Positions 9,403 through 17,668 of a DNA stretch of 64,000 nucleotides are shown here, in pieces. Position numbers and translations under genes: made by a program. Under the pieces are notes generated by a model, which saw only the letters and a program-made list of their open reading frames with translations, was not told the DNA's origin and did not search any database. Position 1 is the stretch's first letter. Every line of letters starts with the position of its first letter. This DNA is from Enterococcus phoeniculicola ATCC BAA-412 (GTDB lineage Bacteria; Bacillota; Bacilli; Lactobacillales; Enterococcaceae): NCBI RefSeq assembly GCF_000407505.1, contig NZ_ASWE01000001.1, forward strand, positions 95,324-159,323. Direction: 5' to 3'.

Positions 9403-9858
9403 ATGAAAAAGGTGTTATTTGTTTGTTTGGGAAATATCTGTCGGTCACCAATGGCTGAGGCAATAATGAGACATGAGTTGAGTATCCGTCATCTAGAGAC
9501 TAGTTTTTTAGTAGATTCTGCTGCAACAAGTCACTGGGAAGTTGGAAGTAAGCCGCATAGAGGTACGCAAAAAATATTAAGCGAGCATGGAATTGATTGT
9601 TCGACAATACGCGCAAGACAAATCACGCAGCAAGACTTCCTAGATTCAGACATTATTATAGGCATGGATAAAAATAATATAAAGGATTTGCTTGCAATAG
9701 CACCAAATGAAACGAAGGATAAAATTCACTTATTTATGAGCGCTGTCCCTGAAAAAGAAACACTCGAGGTACCTGATCCTTATTATACGGGAGATTTTGA
9801 AGAGACTTATCGACTTGTTTCTGAAGGAGTTAATGAATGGTTACGATTGTTATTTTAA
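9403..9858 (+). CDS. Low-molecular-weight protein-tyrosine phosphatase
   Basis: Small cytoplasmic phosphatase of about 151 residues. The P-loop CLGNICRS (C8 to S15) directly follows the first beta strand, and the general-acid loop DPYYTGDFEET is present, so the active site is complete. A start at 9388 is open, but the GGGAGGG lies inside that extension, so the ATG at 9403 is preferred. No tyrosine kinase or exopolysaccharide genes are nearby, so the substrate is unknown. Confidence 0.93.
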   Translation: MKKVLFVCLGNICRSPMAEAIMRHELSIRHLETSFLVDSAATSHWEVGSKPHRGTQKILSEHGIDCSTIRARQITQQDFLDSDIIIGMDKNNIKDLLAIAPNETKDKIHLFMSAVPEKETLEVPDPYYTGDFEETYRLVSEGVNEWLRLLF

Positions 9859-9923
9859 AAAGAAATTCATAACTGAATTCTATGAAAATGCTGTTAGAAA
9901 TGATTGGTTGGGAACATGTTTTC

Positions 9924-9952
9924 TTGTATTTTTCTTAAAAATTAGGTAGAAT
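9924..9952 (+). promoter_or_regulatory. Promoter of the gene at 10000
   Basis: TTGTAT (9924-9929), a 17-base spacer and TAGAAT (9947-9952), 47 bases before the ATG. Confidence 0.65.
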
Positions 9953-9999
9953 GGTAATTATCAGAACATCTGTTTTTACTACTTAAGGAGGCGATTACA

Positions 10000-10374
10000 A
10001 TGGAGAAAAAGAAAGCTTCAACAATGAAGAAACTTACCAAGTTGGTCTCGACGACTTCTCAAAGCTTTTTGGATGCTTTTATCAATGACTCTGGTGATCA
10101 GCGTGTACAAAAACAGATAACGGCAGATATCGTCAAGAAGCTACAAAAAGCGGCCGCACAAAAAAGTTTGGTTGTTCTTCAAATTCAGGAGGAACCAAGC
10201 AATCCAAAAACAAAGGTAATTTCTGGCTGGATTGCGACAAAAACTGTTGGAAAAGATACAGTTGTATTAAAAGACCAGTCGCAAGAACAACAAATGCATA
10301 TGGTTTCAATTTCACAGATAAAAAAAGTGAGTGTTCTGTCACCAAAAGGGTCACAAGAACGCATGACAAAATAG
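10000..10374 (+). CDS. Small conserved hypothetical protein
   Basis: A 124-residue, lysine-rich cytoplasmic protein that I do not recognise. The first half is amphipathic and helical (KQITADIVKKLQKAAAQ). The second half reads as beta strands (VISGWIATKTVGKDTVVLKD then HMVSISQIKKVSVL), like a small barrel that binds RNA or protein. It has an ideal AAGGAGG site, its own promoter and clean codon use, so it is very likely real. It stands alone, followed by the dispersed two-hairpin repeat. Confidence 0.75.
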   Translation: MEKKKASTMKKLTKLVSTTSQSFLDAFINDSGDQRVQKQITADIVKKLQKAAAQKSLVVLQIQEEPSNPKTKVISGWIATKTVGKDTVVLKDQSQEQQMHMVSISQIKKVSVLSPKGSQERMTK

Positions 10375-10384
10375 AGAAGAAAAG

Positions 10385-10512
10385 TTGAGGTGAGGACAGA
10401 AGTGTACAGCTACGAGAAATAAGATGGAGTTACTTCTGTTCCCGCCTTTTATTAAGCTTTTACGAGGGTGGACTATAACTTAAATAGCTATAGTCCACCC
10501 TCACTTTTTTTA
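10385..10512. repeat. Dispersed two-hairpin intergenic repeat, copy A
   Basis: The first hairpin is formed by GGACAGAAGT and ACTTCTGTTCC. It is followed by a conserved linker (CGCC, TTTATTAAG, TTTTAC) and a second hairpin GGGTGGACTATA/TATAGTCCACCC with a T-run. The same modules in the same order occur at 51477-51655 (copy B). It lies between convergent genes and its distal part probably terminates transcription. Confidence 0.8.
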
Positions 10513-10557
10513 TAGGAATAATTAATAGAAGATAAAGGGAGAACTTCTTTCATTTCA

Positions 10558-11001
10558 CTAAACTTCGGTGCCTTCTTTTTCTGTTTGACGATATCTATCC
10601 CATCCCCACCAATGAGGTGTGAGATCAATTAAACGGATGGTTTTTCGTTTTTTATAATCTAGCATGATTTCCGTTTCTTTGTTCTCAGGAGAGAGCTGTA
10701 AAAGCAATTCTCTGCATCCTCCGCAAGGCATGCCAGAAATCCCCTCAGGAACGTCCTCTCGAAAAGTAATAATTCGCTTGATAACTGTTTGGCCACTTGC
10801 TGCATACATATTTAATGCAGCAACCCTCTCAGCACACAAATCTAATACACCACAACAACTTTCAAAACAAAAACCGGTATAAATTTGTCCATCCAAAGCT
10901 TCTAAAGCACAAACAACATGGTGGGCATGTATAAACGGACTCACATCTGTTGGATGATATTCGACTTTTGCTTGCTCATATAATTTTGTCCAAATATCCA
11001 T
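10558..11001 (-). CDS. Cytidine deaminase-like protein
   Basis: About 147 residues of the zinc-dependent cytidine deaminase superfamily. The zinc and catalytic motifs are present: CAERVA (cysteine/glutamate pair) and MPCGGCRE (PCxxC). This points to deamination of a cytidine-like nucleoside or base. Standard CDA enzymes are somewhat shorter and have a different C-terminus; the tail here (IRLIDLTPHWWGW) is unlike them. Two ATGs (11010, 11001) sit near AAAGGA. 11001 has the more workable spacing. It is isolated, so the substrate is uncertain and a nucleoside-antibiotic deaminase is possible. Confidence 0.75.
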   Translation of the reverse strand: MDIWTKLYEQAKVEYHPTDVSPFIHAHHVVCALEALDGQIYTGFCFESCCGVLDLCAERVAALNMYAASGQTVIKRIITFREDVPEGISGMPCGGCRELLLQLSPENKETEIMLDYKKRKTIRLIDLTPHWWGWDRYRQTEKEGTEV

Positions 11002-11396
11002 AAGTTTCATTTTCCTTTCCAATGCTTCATTTTCGCTTAGTATAACAAAGAGAAGGATAAAATTGAACAAGAAAAAAGATCTGTTAGAAGGTGGAAGAAT
11101 TAAACATAAAAATTTTTTCATAATCAATAGAAATTTTAAAAGATAGAACTAACATACTGTCTTTATTATTTATAATGAGTGTGATAAAGGGGTGTTAAAT
11201 TTAAAGTTTTATAGAAGGAAACGTAAGTACAGGTAGTACATAACTAGGGAAAAGCAAAGAGGAAATAGAATATTGAATACTCTTTCAAGTGCCTCTGAAA
11301 CTTTGGATGCTTTTGGGGAATGAGAGCGCTATTTTTGTAGTGAAGAAATGGGAGAGCTAAATACATATTAAAAAATAGTAATAAAGGAGGAAAAAG

Positions 11397-12675
11397 ATGA
11401 GCATTGATATGTATGTTTCTTCTTCGCAGAATCAAGCAACGAGTGTCAGTAAAAAGTGTAGGGAACAGATCCAAAGCTATCAGTCCTTACAAAAAGCAAT
11501 TTCACAATTTACGTTGACGACAAATTTAAAAGGAGCAGCGTATGATTCTGCGAAAGCGTACTTTGCCAATGTATTGTATCCATTGGCAGCTTCTATCAGA
11601 AACGGTTGAAAAGGCAGTCAGCGCATTCCCTGAAGAGTACCTATCACAAGTAGACAGTATAGATTTAAAGCAGTCAGAATTAGAAGAACAAATTCGTAAA
11701 GTCAATCGATTACTAAATGAAGCTAGAGAGATTCGGACACAACTAATGTCTACCACAACGGGAGAGACCCCACTGTTTCAGCTAGCATACAACCTGATGG
11801 TCATCGGCATGTACACGGACGTTAAGAAAAAGTTAGAAGAAAAGTTACGAAAATTATTGTTATTTGATGCGCGCTCTACACTGATATTCTTAGAAATAGA
11901 TAGTTTAAGAAAAGCAGTAGCCAAAGGAATAGCACAGACAAAGACCACCTGGAATGGGGCAACAGGCACGTTCACCGTTCCTAATGATTTATCGTGGAAA
12001 ACGACGATTCAGGAAAAATGGGTTCAATATGATAATCATCAAAAAGGAATAAACCCAGAAAAAAACGAAGAATTAGCTAACTACAATGTCTATGTGATTA
12101 TCTATCCAGATATGGATGGAAATCCTAAGATTTTATGGCAGATAGAAGACAAAGAAACCGGATATGGTGTGACTAATCCTGAACTGTATCGCTATTTATC
12201 GGAAGTGGGTCCCGCTTTAGATTCTAATTTAGTACAAATAATGACCTATGAGGCATTTGAAAAAAAAGTCAAAGACGGTTGGCGTAATAGAACGAATTAC
12301 ATCACAGGGGAAAGCTATGATGGTATTTTAGGCGGGGTGGTTTATACATCACAACAGGTAGAAGATATCTCTACATGGCTAGACGAATCCGAAATGGGAG
12401 GTGCTCTTCAAACGCTAGGCTTTGCCTATGCGTCTTATCGATTGACAACGACGAGTGACATAAAACAAGTGGAAAATGATACAATGAGGGAGAATTATGA
12501 GTCTAGCGAGGTGTTCTCGGGCAATAAGAATGGAAAAAATTATATACTAGATAAAAGTAAGAATACAGGAAATGCAAGTTATAAGAAGGACAGTGGGGCA
12601 GGTGGATTGGGTCCGGGAAATATTGGGAACTTTAGTAATTTACAAGGTTCTAGTGTAGATGATAGTCTAATCTAG
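11397..12675 (+). pseudogene. LXG-domain type VII secretion effector, frameshifted and C-terminally truncated
   Basis: An ideal AAAGGAGG site starts MSIDMYVSSSQNQATSVSKK, the N-terminus of an LXG (type VII/Ess) polymorphic toxin. The first frame continues to YDSAKAYFANVLYPLA and stops at 11607-11609. The rest of the LXG helical domain (LLSETVEKAV onward) continues in a frame offset by one and runs to 12675. The junction near 11583-11592 lacks a homopolymer and fits a small deletion of 2+3n bases. The reading ends in GSSVDDSLI, where related proteins usually continue into a variable toxin domain, so that domain is missing. No Ess/YukC machinery lies in the window, so it would be an orphan. Confidence 0.85.
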
Positions 12676-12768
12676 TATCTGGAGAATTTCAATCTACCCG
12701 GAATATAGAGATATAATAGTATTCATATTCTGATTCAACTACAAAAAATAGAAGCAAGGAGAATCTAA

Positions 12769-13220
12769 ATGGATTGGCTAAGTATTTTAAAAGATTCAAA
12801 AAAAGTAAGAATGAAAAATTAGAAGCAGTAGGTTATATAAGAGATGTTTTAGATTATGGTGACGAACCAGATGATAAGGCTATAGAAATCATTAACAATT
12901 TAGCTGTTCAAGTTACATTACAAGATGATAATGAGATTAATGAATCAATACTAAATGCAATGCTAGAAGGTTCGAAGGCTCCAGATGTTGAAAAATCAAT
13001 TAATTTAACCCCACTCATTAACCACTTAAATAAGTTTAATGATGAATGTTTGAGTTATATATTAAGCATGCTTGGATATTCAGGAAATGTGAAATACAAA
13101 AAAATTATTGAATCATACAAAGATAATTTTAAGTTAGAAGAAGATGTTGAAGAAGCATTGTTAGAACTGGATTATAGAATAAAAAAAGGCTCTATCACTC
13201 GACAGGAGTGGAGAAAATAG
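12769..13220 (+). pseudogene. Putative immunity protein for the LXG toxin, frameshifted at a poly-A run
   Basis: An ideal AAGGAG site is followed at seven bases by an ATG (12769) that encodes MDWLSILKDSKK and then stops at 12820-12822. The long downstream reading (from about 12805 to 13220) is in another frame, and the alternative TTG at 12774 has no suitable binding site. The two join perfectly if the run of seven A at 12798-12804 had eight. The joined product would be about 150 residues, acidic and helical, with repeated short helices like Imm30-type or HEAT-like immunity proteins. Position directly after an LXG gene is the usual place for its immunity gene. The function is inferred. Confidence 0.7.
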
Positions 13221-13307
13221 AACCTTGATAGTAAGGAATAATCTCACGAATCAAGTTGCTAATAGCAAACAAAAAGCTAGCTGTATTTATTGGGAAAATT
13301 CAATATT

Positions 13308-13343
13308 GAAAAAAGAAACGATTAAATTTTGTCGTTTCTTTTT
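13308..13343 (+). terminator. Intrinsic terminator after the immunity-like gene
   Basis: AAAAAAGAAACGA (13308-13320) and TCGTTTCTTTTTT (13331-13343) form a perfect stem with a 10-base loop and a built-in T-run. Confidence 0.85.
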
Positions 13344-13479
13344 TACTTTTGTAGTTAATTTCTTCCAAAGCTTAAGGGGGATGATGTTCTAAAGATAAGA
13401 GTCACAAAAAGTGTGTTTTATATAGTGGACTAAGAAGTTATCCCCTCAAATATTTTAATGGAAACAGTAGAAACAAAAA

Positions 13480-13504
13480 GCCCGCCAGAGGGTAGCTGGC
13501 GGGT
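13480..13504 (-). terminator. Array hairpin 1 (minus-strand terminator)
   Basis: Stem arms 13480-13487 and 13497-13504. A TTTTTG tract follows on the minus strand. Confidence 0.7.
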
Positions 13505-13517
13505 AAGGAGTAAAAAA

Positions 13518-13601
13518 ATGAAAAAGTGTTTTGTTAGGGTTGTTTGTTGGTATGTGTATACTATACCGAGAAAAAGTGAAAAAATTGTGATGAAAGTGTA
13601 G
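13518..13601 (+). CDS. Array small ORF, copy 1 (27 residues)
   Basis: ATG with AAGGAG seven bases upstream. The peptide starts MKKCFVRVVCWY and ends KIVMKV, with a hydrophobic, Cys/Trp/Tyr-containing core and a basic tail. Not recognised. Copies 1-3 are identical across the ORF. It could be a small membrane-active peptide of the type I toxin kind. Confidence 0.5.
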   Translation: MKKCFVRVVCWYVYTIPRKSEKIVMKV

Positions 13602-13669
13602 TAAAAAAAGAAAGAAACGCATAGTTTTTATTACGCAAAAAAAGTATCCGCACGTACATAAAAAAAGGA

Positions 13670-13694
13670 GCCCGCCAGAGGGTAGCTGGCAGGC
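13670..13694 (-). terminator. Array hairpin 2 (minus-strand terminator)
   Basis: Stem arms 13670-13677 and 13687-13694 with one C-A mismatch. A TCCTTTTTTT tract follows on the minus strand. Confidence 0.7.
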
Positions 13695-13707
13695 AAGGAG
13701 TAAAAAA

Positions 13708-13791
13708 ATGAAAAAGTGTTTTGTTAGGGTTGTTTGTTGGTATGTGTATACTATACCGAGAAAAAGTGAAAAAATTGTGATGAAAGTGTAG
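13708..13791 (+). CDS. Array small ORF, copy 2 (27 residues)
   Basis: Same 84-base ORF and AAGGAG spacing as copy 1, with no base change. Confidence 0.5.
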   Translation: MKKCFVRVVCWYVYTIPRKSEKIVMKV

Positions 13792-13864
13792 TAAAAAAAG
13801 GAAAGAAACGCATAGTTTTTATTACACAAAAAAGAGAAATATCCGCATGTACATAAAAAAAGGA

Positions 13865-13889
13865 GCCCACCAGAGGGTAGCTGGCGGGC
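13865..13889 (-). terminator. Array hairpin 3 (minus-strand terminator)
   Basis: Stem arms 13865-13872 and 13882-13889 with one A-C mismatch. A TCCTTTTTTT tract follows on the minus strand. Confidence 0.7.
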
Positions 13890-13902
13890 AAGGAGTAAAA
13901 AA

Positions 13903-13986
13903 ATGAAAAAGTGTTTTGTTAGGGTTGTTTGTTGGTATGTGTATACTATACCGAGAAAAAGTGAAAAAATTGTGATGAAAGTGTAG
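13903..13986 (+). CDS. Array small ORF, copy 3 (27 residues)
   Basis: Identical ORF to copies 1 and 2, with AAGGAG at the same spacing. Confidence 0.5.
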   Translation: MKKCFVRVVCWYVYTIPRKSEKIVMKV

Positions 13987-14059
13987 TAAAAAAAGGAAAG
14001 AAACGCATAGTTTTTATTACGCAAAAAAGAGAAATATCCGCATGTACATAAAAAAAGGA

Positions 14060-14084
14060 GCCTGTCAGAGGGTAGCTGACAGGC
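14060..14084 (-). terminator. Array hairpin 4 (minus-strand terminator)
   Basis: Arms GCCTGTCA (14060-14067) and TGACAGGC (14077-14084). Two pairs are exchanged relative to copies 1-3 and pairing is perfect. A TCCTTTTTTT tract follows on the minus strand. Confidence 0.75.
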
Positions 14085-14096
14085 AAGGAGTTAAAA

Positions 14097-14180
14097 ATGA
14101 AAAAGTGTTTTGTTAGGGTTGTTTGTTGGTATGTGTATACAATACCGAGAAAAAGTGAAAAAATTGTGATGAAAGTGTAG
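14097..14180 (+). CDS. Array small ORF, copy 4 (27 residues)
   Basis: The peptide is identical to copies 1-3. The single base change (ACT to ACA) is synonymous, which mildly supports coding. AAGGAG lies six bases before the ATG. Confidence 0.5.
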   Translation: MKKCFVRVVCWYVYTIPRKSEKIVMKV

Positions 14181-14251
14181 TGAAAAAAGGAAAGAAACGC
14201 ATAGTTTTTATTACGCAAAAAAGAGAAGTATCCCAACGTACATAAAAAAGA

Positions 14252-14276
14252 GCCTGTCAGAGGGTAGCTGACAGGC
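14252..14276 (-). terminator. Array hairpin 5 (minus-strand terminator)
   Basis: The same compensated stem as copy 4 (arms 14252-14259, 14269-14276). A TCTTTTTTATG tract follows on the minus strand. Confidence 0.75.
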
Positions 14277-14288
14277 AAGGAGTTAAAA

Positions 14289-14375
14289 ATGAAAAAGTGT
14301 TTTGTTAGGGTTGTTTGTTGGTATGCTTATATAATACTCATGATGTGTGAAGATTTTGTGATGAAAGTTCTCTAA
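14289..14375 (+). CDS. Array small ORF, copy 5, diverged (28 residues)
   Basis: Keeps the AAGGAG site and the start MKKCFVRVVCWY. The second half has diverged (AYIILMMCEDFVMKVL), yet the frame stays open for nearly the same length. The core is more hydrophobic than in copies 1-4. Confidence 0.5.
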   Translation: MKKCFVRVVCWYAYIILMMCEDFVMKVL

Positions 14376-14470
14376 AGCTGTAAAGAATAGTTAAGAGATT
14401 CTTATGATAATAAAAGGGTCAAAAGAGCTCAGTTTATTTACGAAGCCATCAACTCCAACTTATTACAGAT

Positions 14471-15967
14471 TCAATAAATATTTTTTTCAGTATATAAGTT
14501 ACGTAGTTTCTGATATAGAGAAATTAATTCACTTTCGCTTGATGAATGATCCCAAAAATAGACAGGTAGTTCAGGGTGCTCTTGCTTTAATAAAAGAGAA
14601 GAGCTAATAACTAAATCATAATCATCATTCTTACTTGTGTTGTAGGGCTCAGCTTGAACAAATTTTAAATCATCCAAAAACTGATATAATCCTTTCACTA
14701 GAAGAAAATTATGTTCCATAGCTAAACTAACCTGAAGTTTTTTAGAGTATTTGACACGATCATAATAAGGAAGTAAAACATTTGCATACGTTTTTGAAAT
14801 TTCTGGAAGCACTTCATCTGTGATAAATTGAAATTCAGGATCTTTTCGAACGAAGCTGAAAAACTGGTCGATTTTATCTTGAAACTCTTGATTAGAGTGT
14901 GCTTGCATCTGTGGCTGAACGACAAGTCCATGAATTGATGGATAAACTTGACGAAATACGTAAAAGCTGAATCCAACATTTAAAAGGTTCCCTAAGATAA
15001 GAGGACTATCTAATAATTCAGGCTCTGCTTTAAAAAATTGTTTTCGCACATAATCAAGAAATTCACGCGTCAAGCTGTAGACTGGATTTAGTCGAGTAGA
15101 AAAGTCTAAAAGTGTTTGTTGTAAGCTTTCATCATCTTCTAATGTATAAAAAGGAGCAAAATGTGCGAGAAAGAAAATAAAACTACTTTCACCTTTTATT
15201 TGTTTAGGTGTCAAGGGAATATCTAGTAAGGCTTCGATCTCATGAAAATCATAATAAGAATTCTTTTGTAAAAGAAAATCGTAATGTTTATCATACTTTG
15301 CAAATTTATTTCTAGGAAGGCGTGAAAGAATAATTCCAGCAAAAAACTTAAGTTCTAGTCGTCCCAAATAAGTCCGACTTAAGGGGAAATATTTTGCGCA
15401 GGCATCTGCGAATTGTTCTGCTTTTTCTTCTGACACTTTGAGTGGCCAATACATACCACGTGTTCCCAACCAAACTAAAATAAACAAAGCGATGCGAATA
15501 ATTCGTTCGTCTCCTACCAAACCTGCGTCTGTATATGTAAGTCGAAGATGGAATTGGTGCAAATAAGCTTTAAACTTAGCTATTTTTCTTGAAACAGTGG
15601 AGCGGCTAACATAATATTTTTCACAAAATTTGTCCACATTAGGTTCAGGTTCATTTAAAAAATAGAGCATAAACTGAAAAGGAACCGAATGGGTTAATAA
15701 AAAGTAGCGATATTCATCAATGGTGCTACTGATGTTGAATGAGTTTATTTTTCCAGCGCCTATTAAGATAGAGACATGGTTTTCGTGCAATTCTTCTAAA
15801 TCCCTGTCAATTTCAGCCAAATCAATCATTGTCTGTTGATAATTTAAATCCATTTCTTCAGCAAGGTGAGTGACAGGATAGTGATCATTATTTAGACGAG
15901 TTAGCGTTTTAAATAAATTAAATTTAATTAATGTAGATGAATCCATGATTAATTCTTCGTATAACAT
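14471..15967 (-). CDS. Mga/AtxA-like helix-turn-helix transcriptional regulator
   Basis: A 498-residue protein with the layout of Mga-type regulators of streptococci and enterococci. There are two N-terminal winged-helix regions (about 10-60, and near 110-140 with NVDKFCEKYYVSRSTVSRKIAKFKAYL), then central helical, PRD-like segments and a C-terminal EIIB-like end. Such proteins activate virulence or carbohydrate genes and may be controlled by PTS phosphorylation. ATG has AAGGAGGGACATAAAGC upstream. Its 3' end faces the five-copy array, about 100 bases away. A small plus-strand ORF overlapping its 3' end is judged spurious. Confidence 0.85.
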   Translation of the reverse strand: MLYEELIMDSSTLIKFNLFKTLTRLNNDHYPVTHLAEEMDLNYQQTMIDLAEIDRDLEELHENHVSILIGAGKINSFNISSTIDEYRYFLLTHSVPFQFMLYFLNEPEPNVDKFCEKYYVSRSTVSRKIAKFKAYLHQFHLRLTYTDAGLVGDERIIRIALFILVWLGTRGMYWPLKVSEEKAEQFADACAKYFPLSRTYLGRLELKFFAGIILSRLPRNKFAKYDKHYDFLLQKNSYYDFHEIEALLDIPLTPKQIKGESSFIFFLAHFAPFYTLEDDESLQQTLLDFSTRLNPVYSLTREFLDYVRKQFFKAEPELLDSPLILGNLLNVGFSFYVFRQVYPSIHGLVVQPQMQAHSNQEFQDKIDQFFSFVRKDPEFQFITDEVLPEISKTYANVLLPYYDRVKYSKKLQVSLAMEHNFLLVKGLYQFLDDLKFVQAEPYNTSKNDDYDLVISSSLLLKQEHPELPVYFWDHSSSESELISLYQKLRNLYTEKNIY

Positions 15968-16095
15968 GCTTTATGTCCCTCCTTAGTTGCATTGTACCTT
16001 TTTTCACGTAGAATGTCAGTTTATAACGTAATTCTAAAAGAGCTTTCTCATGCTCTACCAGAGAAAAATTCCTTTTAAACAAAGAATTATTTAAT

Positions 16096-16131
16096 AAAAA
16101 AACGACAGAAACTCATTTAAGAATTTCTGCC
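16096..16131 (-). terminator. Intrinsic terminator of brnQ
   Basis: On the minus strand an 11-bp stem (arms 16104-16114 and 16121-16131, two G-T pairs, 6-base loop) is followed by seven T. Confidence 0.88.
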
Positions 16132-16141
16132 ATTGAATAAT

Positions 16142-17506
16142 TTATTCGATAGTTGACTCTCTAAAAGCATTAGGTTGGAAAAGTGACCAGATAATTCCTA
16201 CAACAAAGCCGATGATGGCTGGAAGAATCCATCCCATCCCCATTGTGAAGAAAGGAAGATAATCAGTCGCAAATTTTAAGATTCCTTTAACCAAAAATGT
16301 GTCCTTCAAAAACGCAGGAGAGGCAAGTAATGCATCCGCAATTGCCGCGATTAATGTGAAGTAAGTCGTCATTTTATATACATGAGGACGATGTTTAAAC
16401 AAAGGTCCTATCAGTACCAGTAAAATCAATGTCATTGCTAGCGGATAAATAAACATCAGAACAGGTGTTGAAAATTGAATGATTTTTGTCAATCCTACAT
16501 TTGCAAAAATACAAGGTAAGATACTAGCAACTGCTACATAAAAACCATAAGAACGTGAAGGAAACAGCTTAACAAAGGTTTCTGAGCAAGCAGTTATCAG
16601 TCCAATCCCTGTTTTTAAACAAGCAATAATAACAATTCCCGCAAGTAAAATACTTCCAGCGGTTCCTAGATAGTAATTAGCAATTTGTGCTAATGCAATT
16701 CCACCATTGGCACTTAACGGAAATTCACCTAAGCTCATAGCACCCAAGAAAGAAAGTAATGTATAAATAATTCCCATCAATAAAATACTAATAGAACCAG
16801 ATTTGATAGTATCTTTTGCAATTTCTGAAGGCTCAGTTATTCCCATATTTCGAATTGTCGTGACAATAATAATTCCAAATGCAAGAGCTGCCAATGCATC
16901 CAAGGTGTTGTAGCCTTGGGTAAATCCATTAATAAAGGTATTTGTTTGATAGCTTGGCTGTACAGCCATGTCGGAAATAGTTCCTAAAGGTTTTAGAAAT
17001 CCTAACAGTAGCAATATCCCCAATAAAATTAGAAATAATGGATTTAAAAATTTTCCTACATAGTCTAAAATCTTTGAAGGTTTACGTGAAAAGAACCAAG
17101 CTGCTAAAAAGAACAGCACACTGAATAAAGCTAAAAAAGCAGGATGAATGGCTGGATCAATAAATGGCGCTAACCCTACTTCAAAGGAGGTCGTTGCTAA
17201 ACGAGGCAAGGCAAAAAATGGACCAATAACTAAGTATAAAAGAACTGTGAAGATAAGTGCATATCGCTTATTTACACGTTTAGCTAAATCAAAAACGCCC
17301 TCACTTTTGGAAACGCCTATAGCAATAACTCCCAGAAAAGGCAGGCCGATACCTGTAACTAAAAAGCCCAAATTTGCCATAGAAATGGCTGATCCAGCTT
17401 CTTGTCCCATATGTACAGGGAAAATTAAGTTTCCTGCACCAAAAAATAATCCAAAGAGCATAGAGCCAATATAAAGATACTCTCGCCACCCTAATGTTTT
17501 TTTCAA
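16142..17506 (-). CDS. brnQ: Branched-chain amino acid transport system II carrier protein
   Basis: Na+ or H+-coupled symporter for leucine, isoleucine and valine (LIVCS family). About 454 residues with roughly twelve membrane segments. The family start [25 protein letters not shown] is clear. A TTG at 17515 directly abuts the AGGAG site and cannot be used. The TTG at 17506, eight bases after AGGAG, matches the usual N-terminus and was chosen. It is monocistronic, with its own terminator. Substrate preference within branched-chain residues cannot be told. Confidence 0.93.
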   Translation of the reverse strand: MKKTLGWREYLYIGSMLFGLFFGAGNLIFPVHMGQEAGSAISMANLGFLVTGIGLPFLGVIAIGVSKSEGVFDLAKRVNKRYALIFTVLLYLVIGPFFALPRLATTSFEVGLAPFIDPAIHPAFLALFSVLFFLAAWFFSRKPSKILDYVGKFLNPLFLILLGILLLLGFLKPLGTISDMAVQPSYQTNTFINGFTQGYNTLDALAALAFGIIIVTTIRNMGITEPSEIAKDTIKSGSISILLMGIIYTLLSFLGAMSLGEFPLSANGGIALAQIANYYLGTAGSILLAGIVIIACLKTGIGLITACSETFVKLFPSRSYGFYVAVASILPCIFANVGLTKIIQFSTPVLMFIYPLAMTLILLVLIGPLFKHRPHVYKMTTYFTLIAAIADALLASPAFLKDTFLVKGILKFATDYLPFFTMGMGWILPAIIGFVVGIIWSLFQPNAFRESTIE

Positions 17507-17623
17507 AAAATTCAACTCCTAACATTTTTTATTTCTAATAAAAGTACCATGCTTACAGCTCTTTATCAATAAAATTCTGAAAATTTCAATAATAATCTCT
17601 GGAAAATTTCCAGAATAAGAAAA

Positions 17624-17654
17624 AATTCAAACGAACGATAAGAACGTTTGAATT
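17624..17654 (-). terminator. Terminator of the lysine-type ABC operon
   Basis: Inverted repeat AATTCAAACG (17624-17633) and CGTTTGAATT (17645-17654), followed on the minus strand by a T-rich tail. It lies 14 bases after the stop at 17669. Confidence 0.85.
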
Positions 17655-17668
17655 CTCATTTGAACTTT

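Larger units (their letters stand above)
13480..14375. repeat. Five-copy tandem array of a sORF/hairpin unit
   Basis: Five direct copies of a unit of about 190-195 bp begin at 13480, 13670, 13865, 14060 and 14252. Each unit contains a GC-rich hairpin (stem GCCCGCCA/TGGCGGGC or GCCTGTCA/TGACAGGC, loop GAGGGTAGC), an AAGGAG site and a 27-28 codon ORF starting MKKCFVRVVCWY. A spacer follows with the direct repeat ACGCA and poly-A runs. In copies 4 and 5 two base pairs of the stem are exchanged on both arms, so structure is conserved. On the minus strand every hairpin is followed by CTCCTTTTTTT or a similar T-run. The array lies between the LXG locus and an Mga-like regulator. Confidence 0.95.

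Noticed and set aside
11397..12675. Programmed frameshift in the LXG gene
   Set aside because: No slippery heptamer or A/T run lies at the junction and the toxin domain is missing, so a plain mutation is simpler.
13455..14278. Long minus-strand open frames (189 and 110 residues) across the tandem array
   Set aside because: They are the complement of the direct repeats, have no ribosome-binding site, and read as a repetitive Phe/Thr-rich string. The hairpins would terminate such a transcript.
13480..14375. Array as a possible CRISPR
   Set aside because: Units are about 190 bp with no short repeat/unique spacer pattern. The whole unit is repeated, including an ORF, and no cas genes are near.
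14404..14607. 67-codon plus-strand ORF at the 3' end of the Mga-like gene
   Set aside because: It lies antisense to the regulator's coding end and lacks a binding site.
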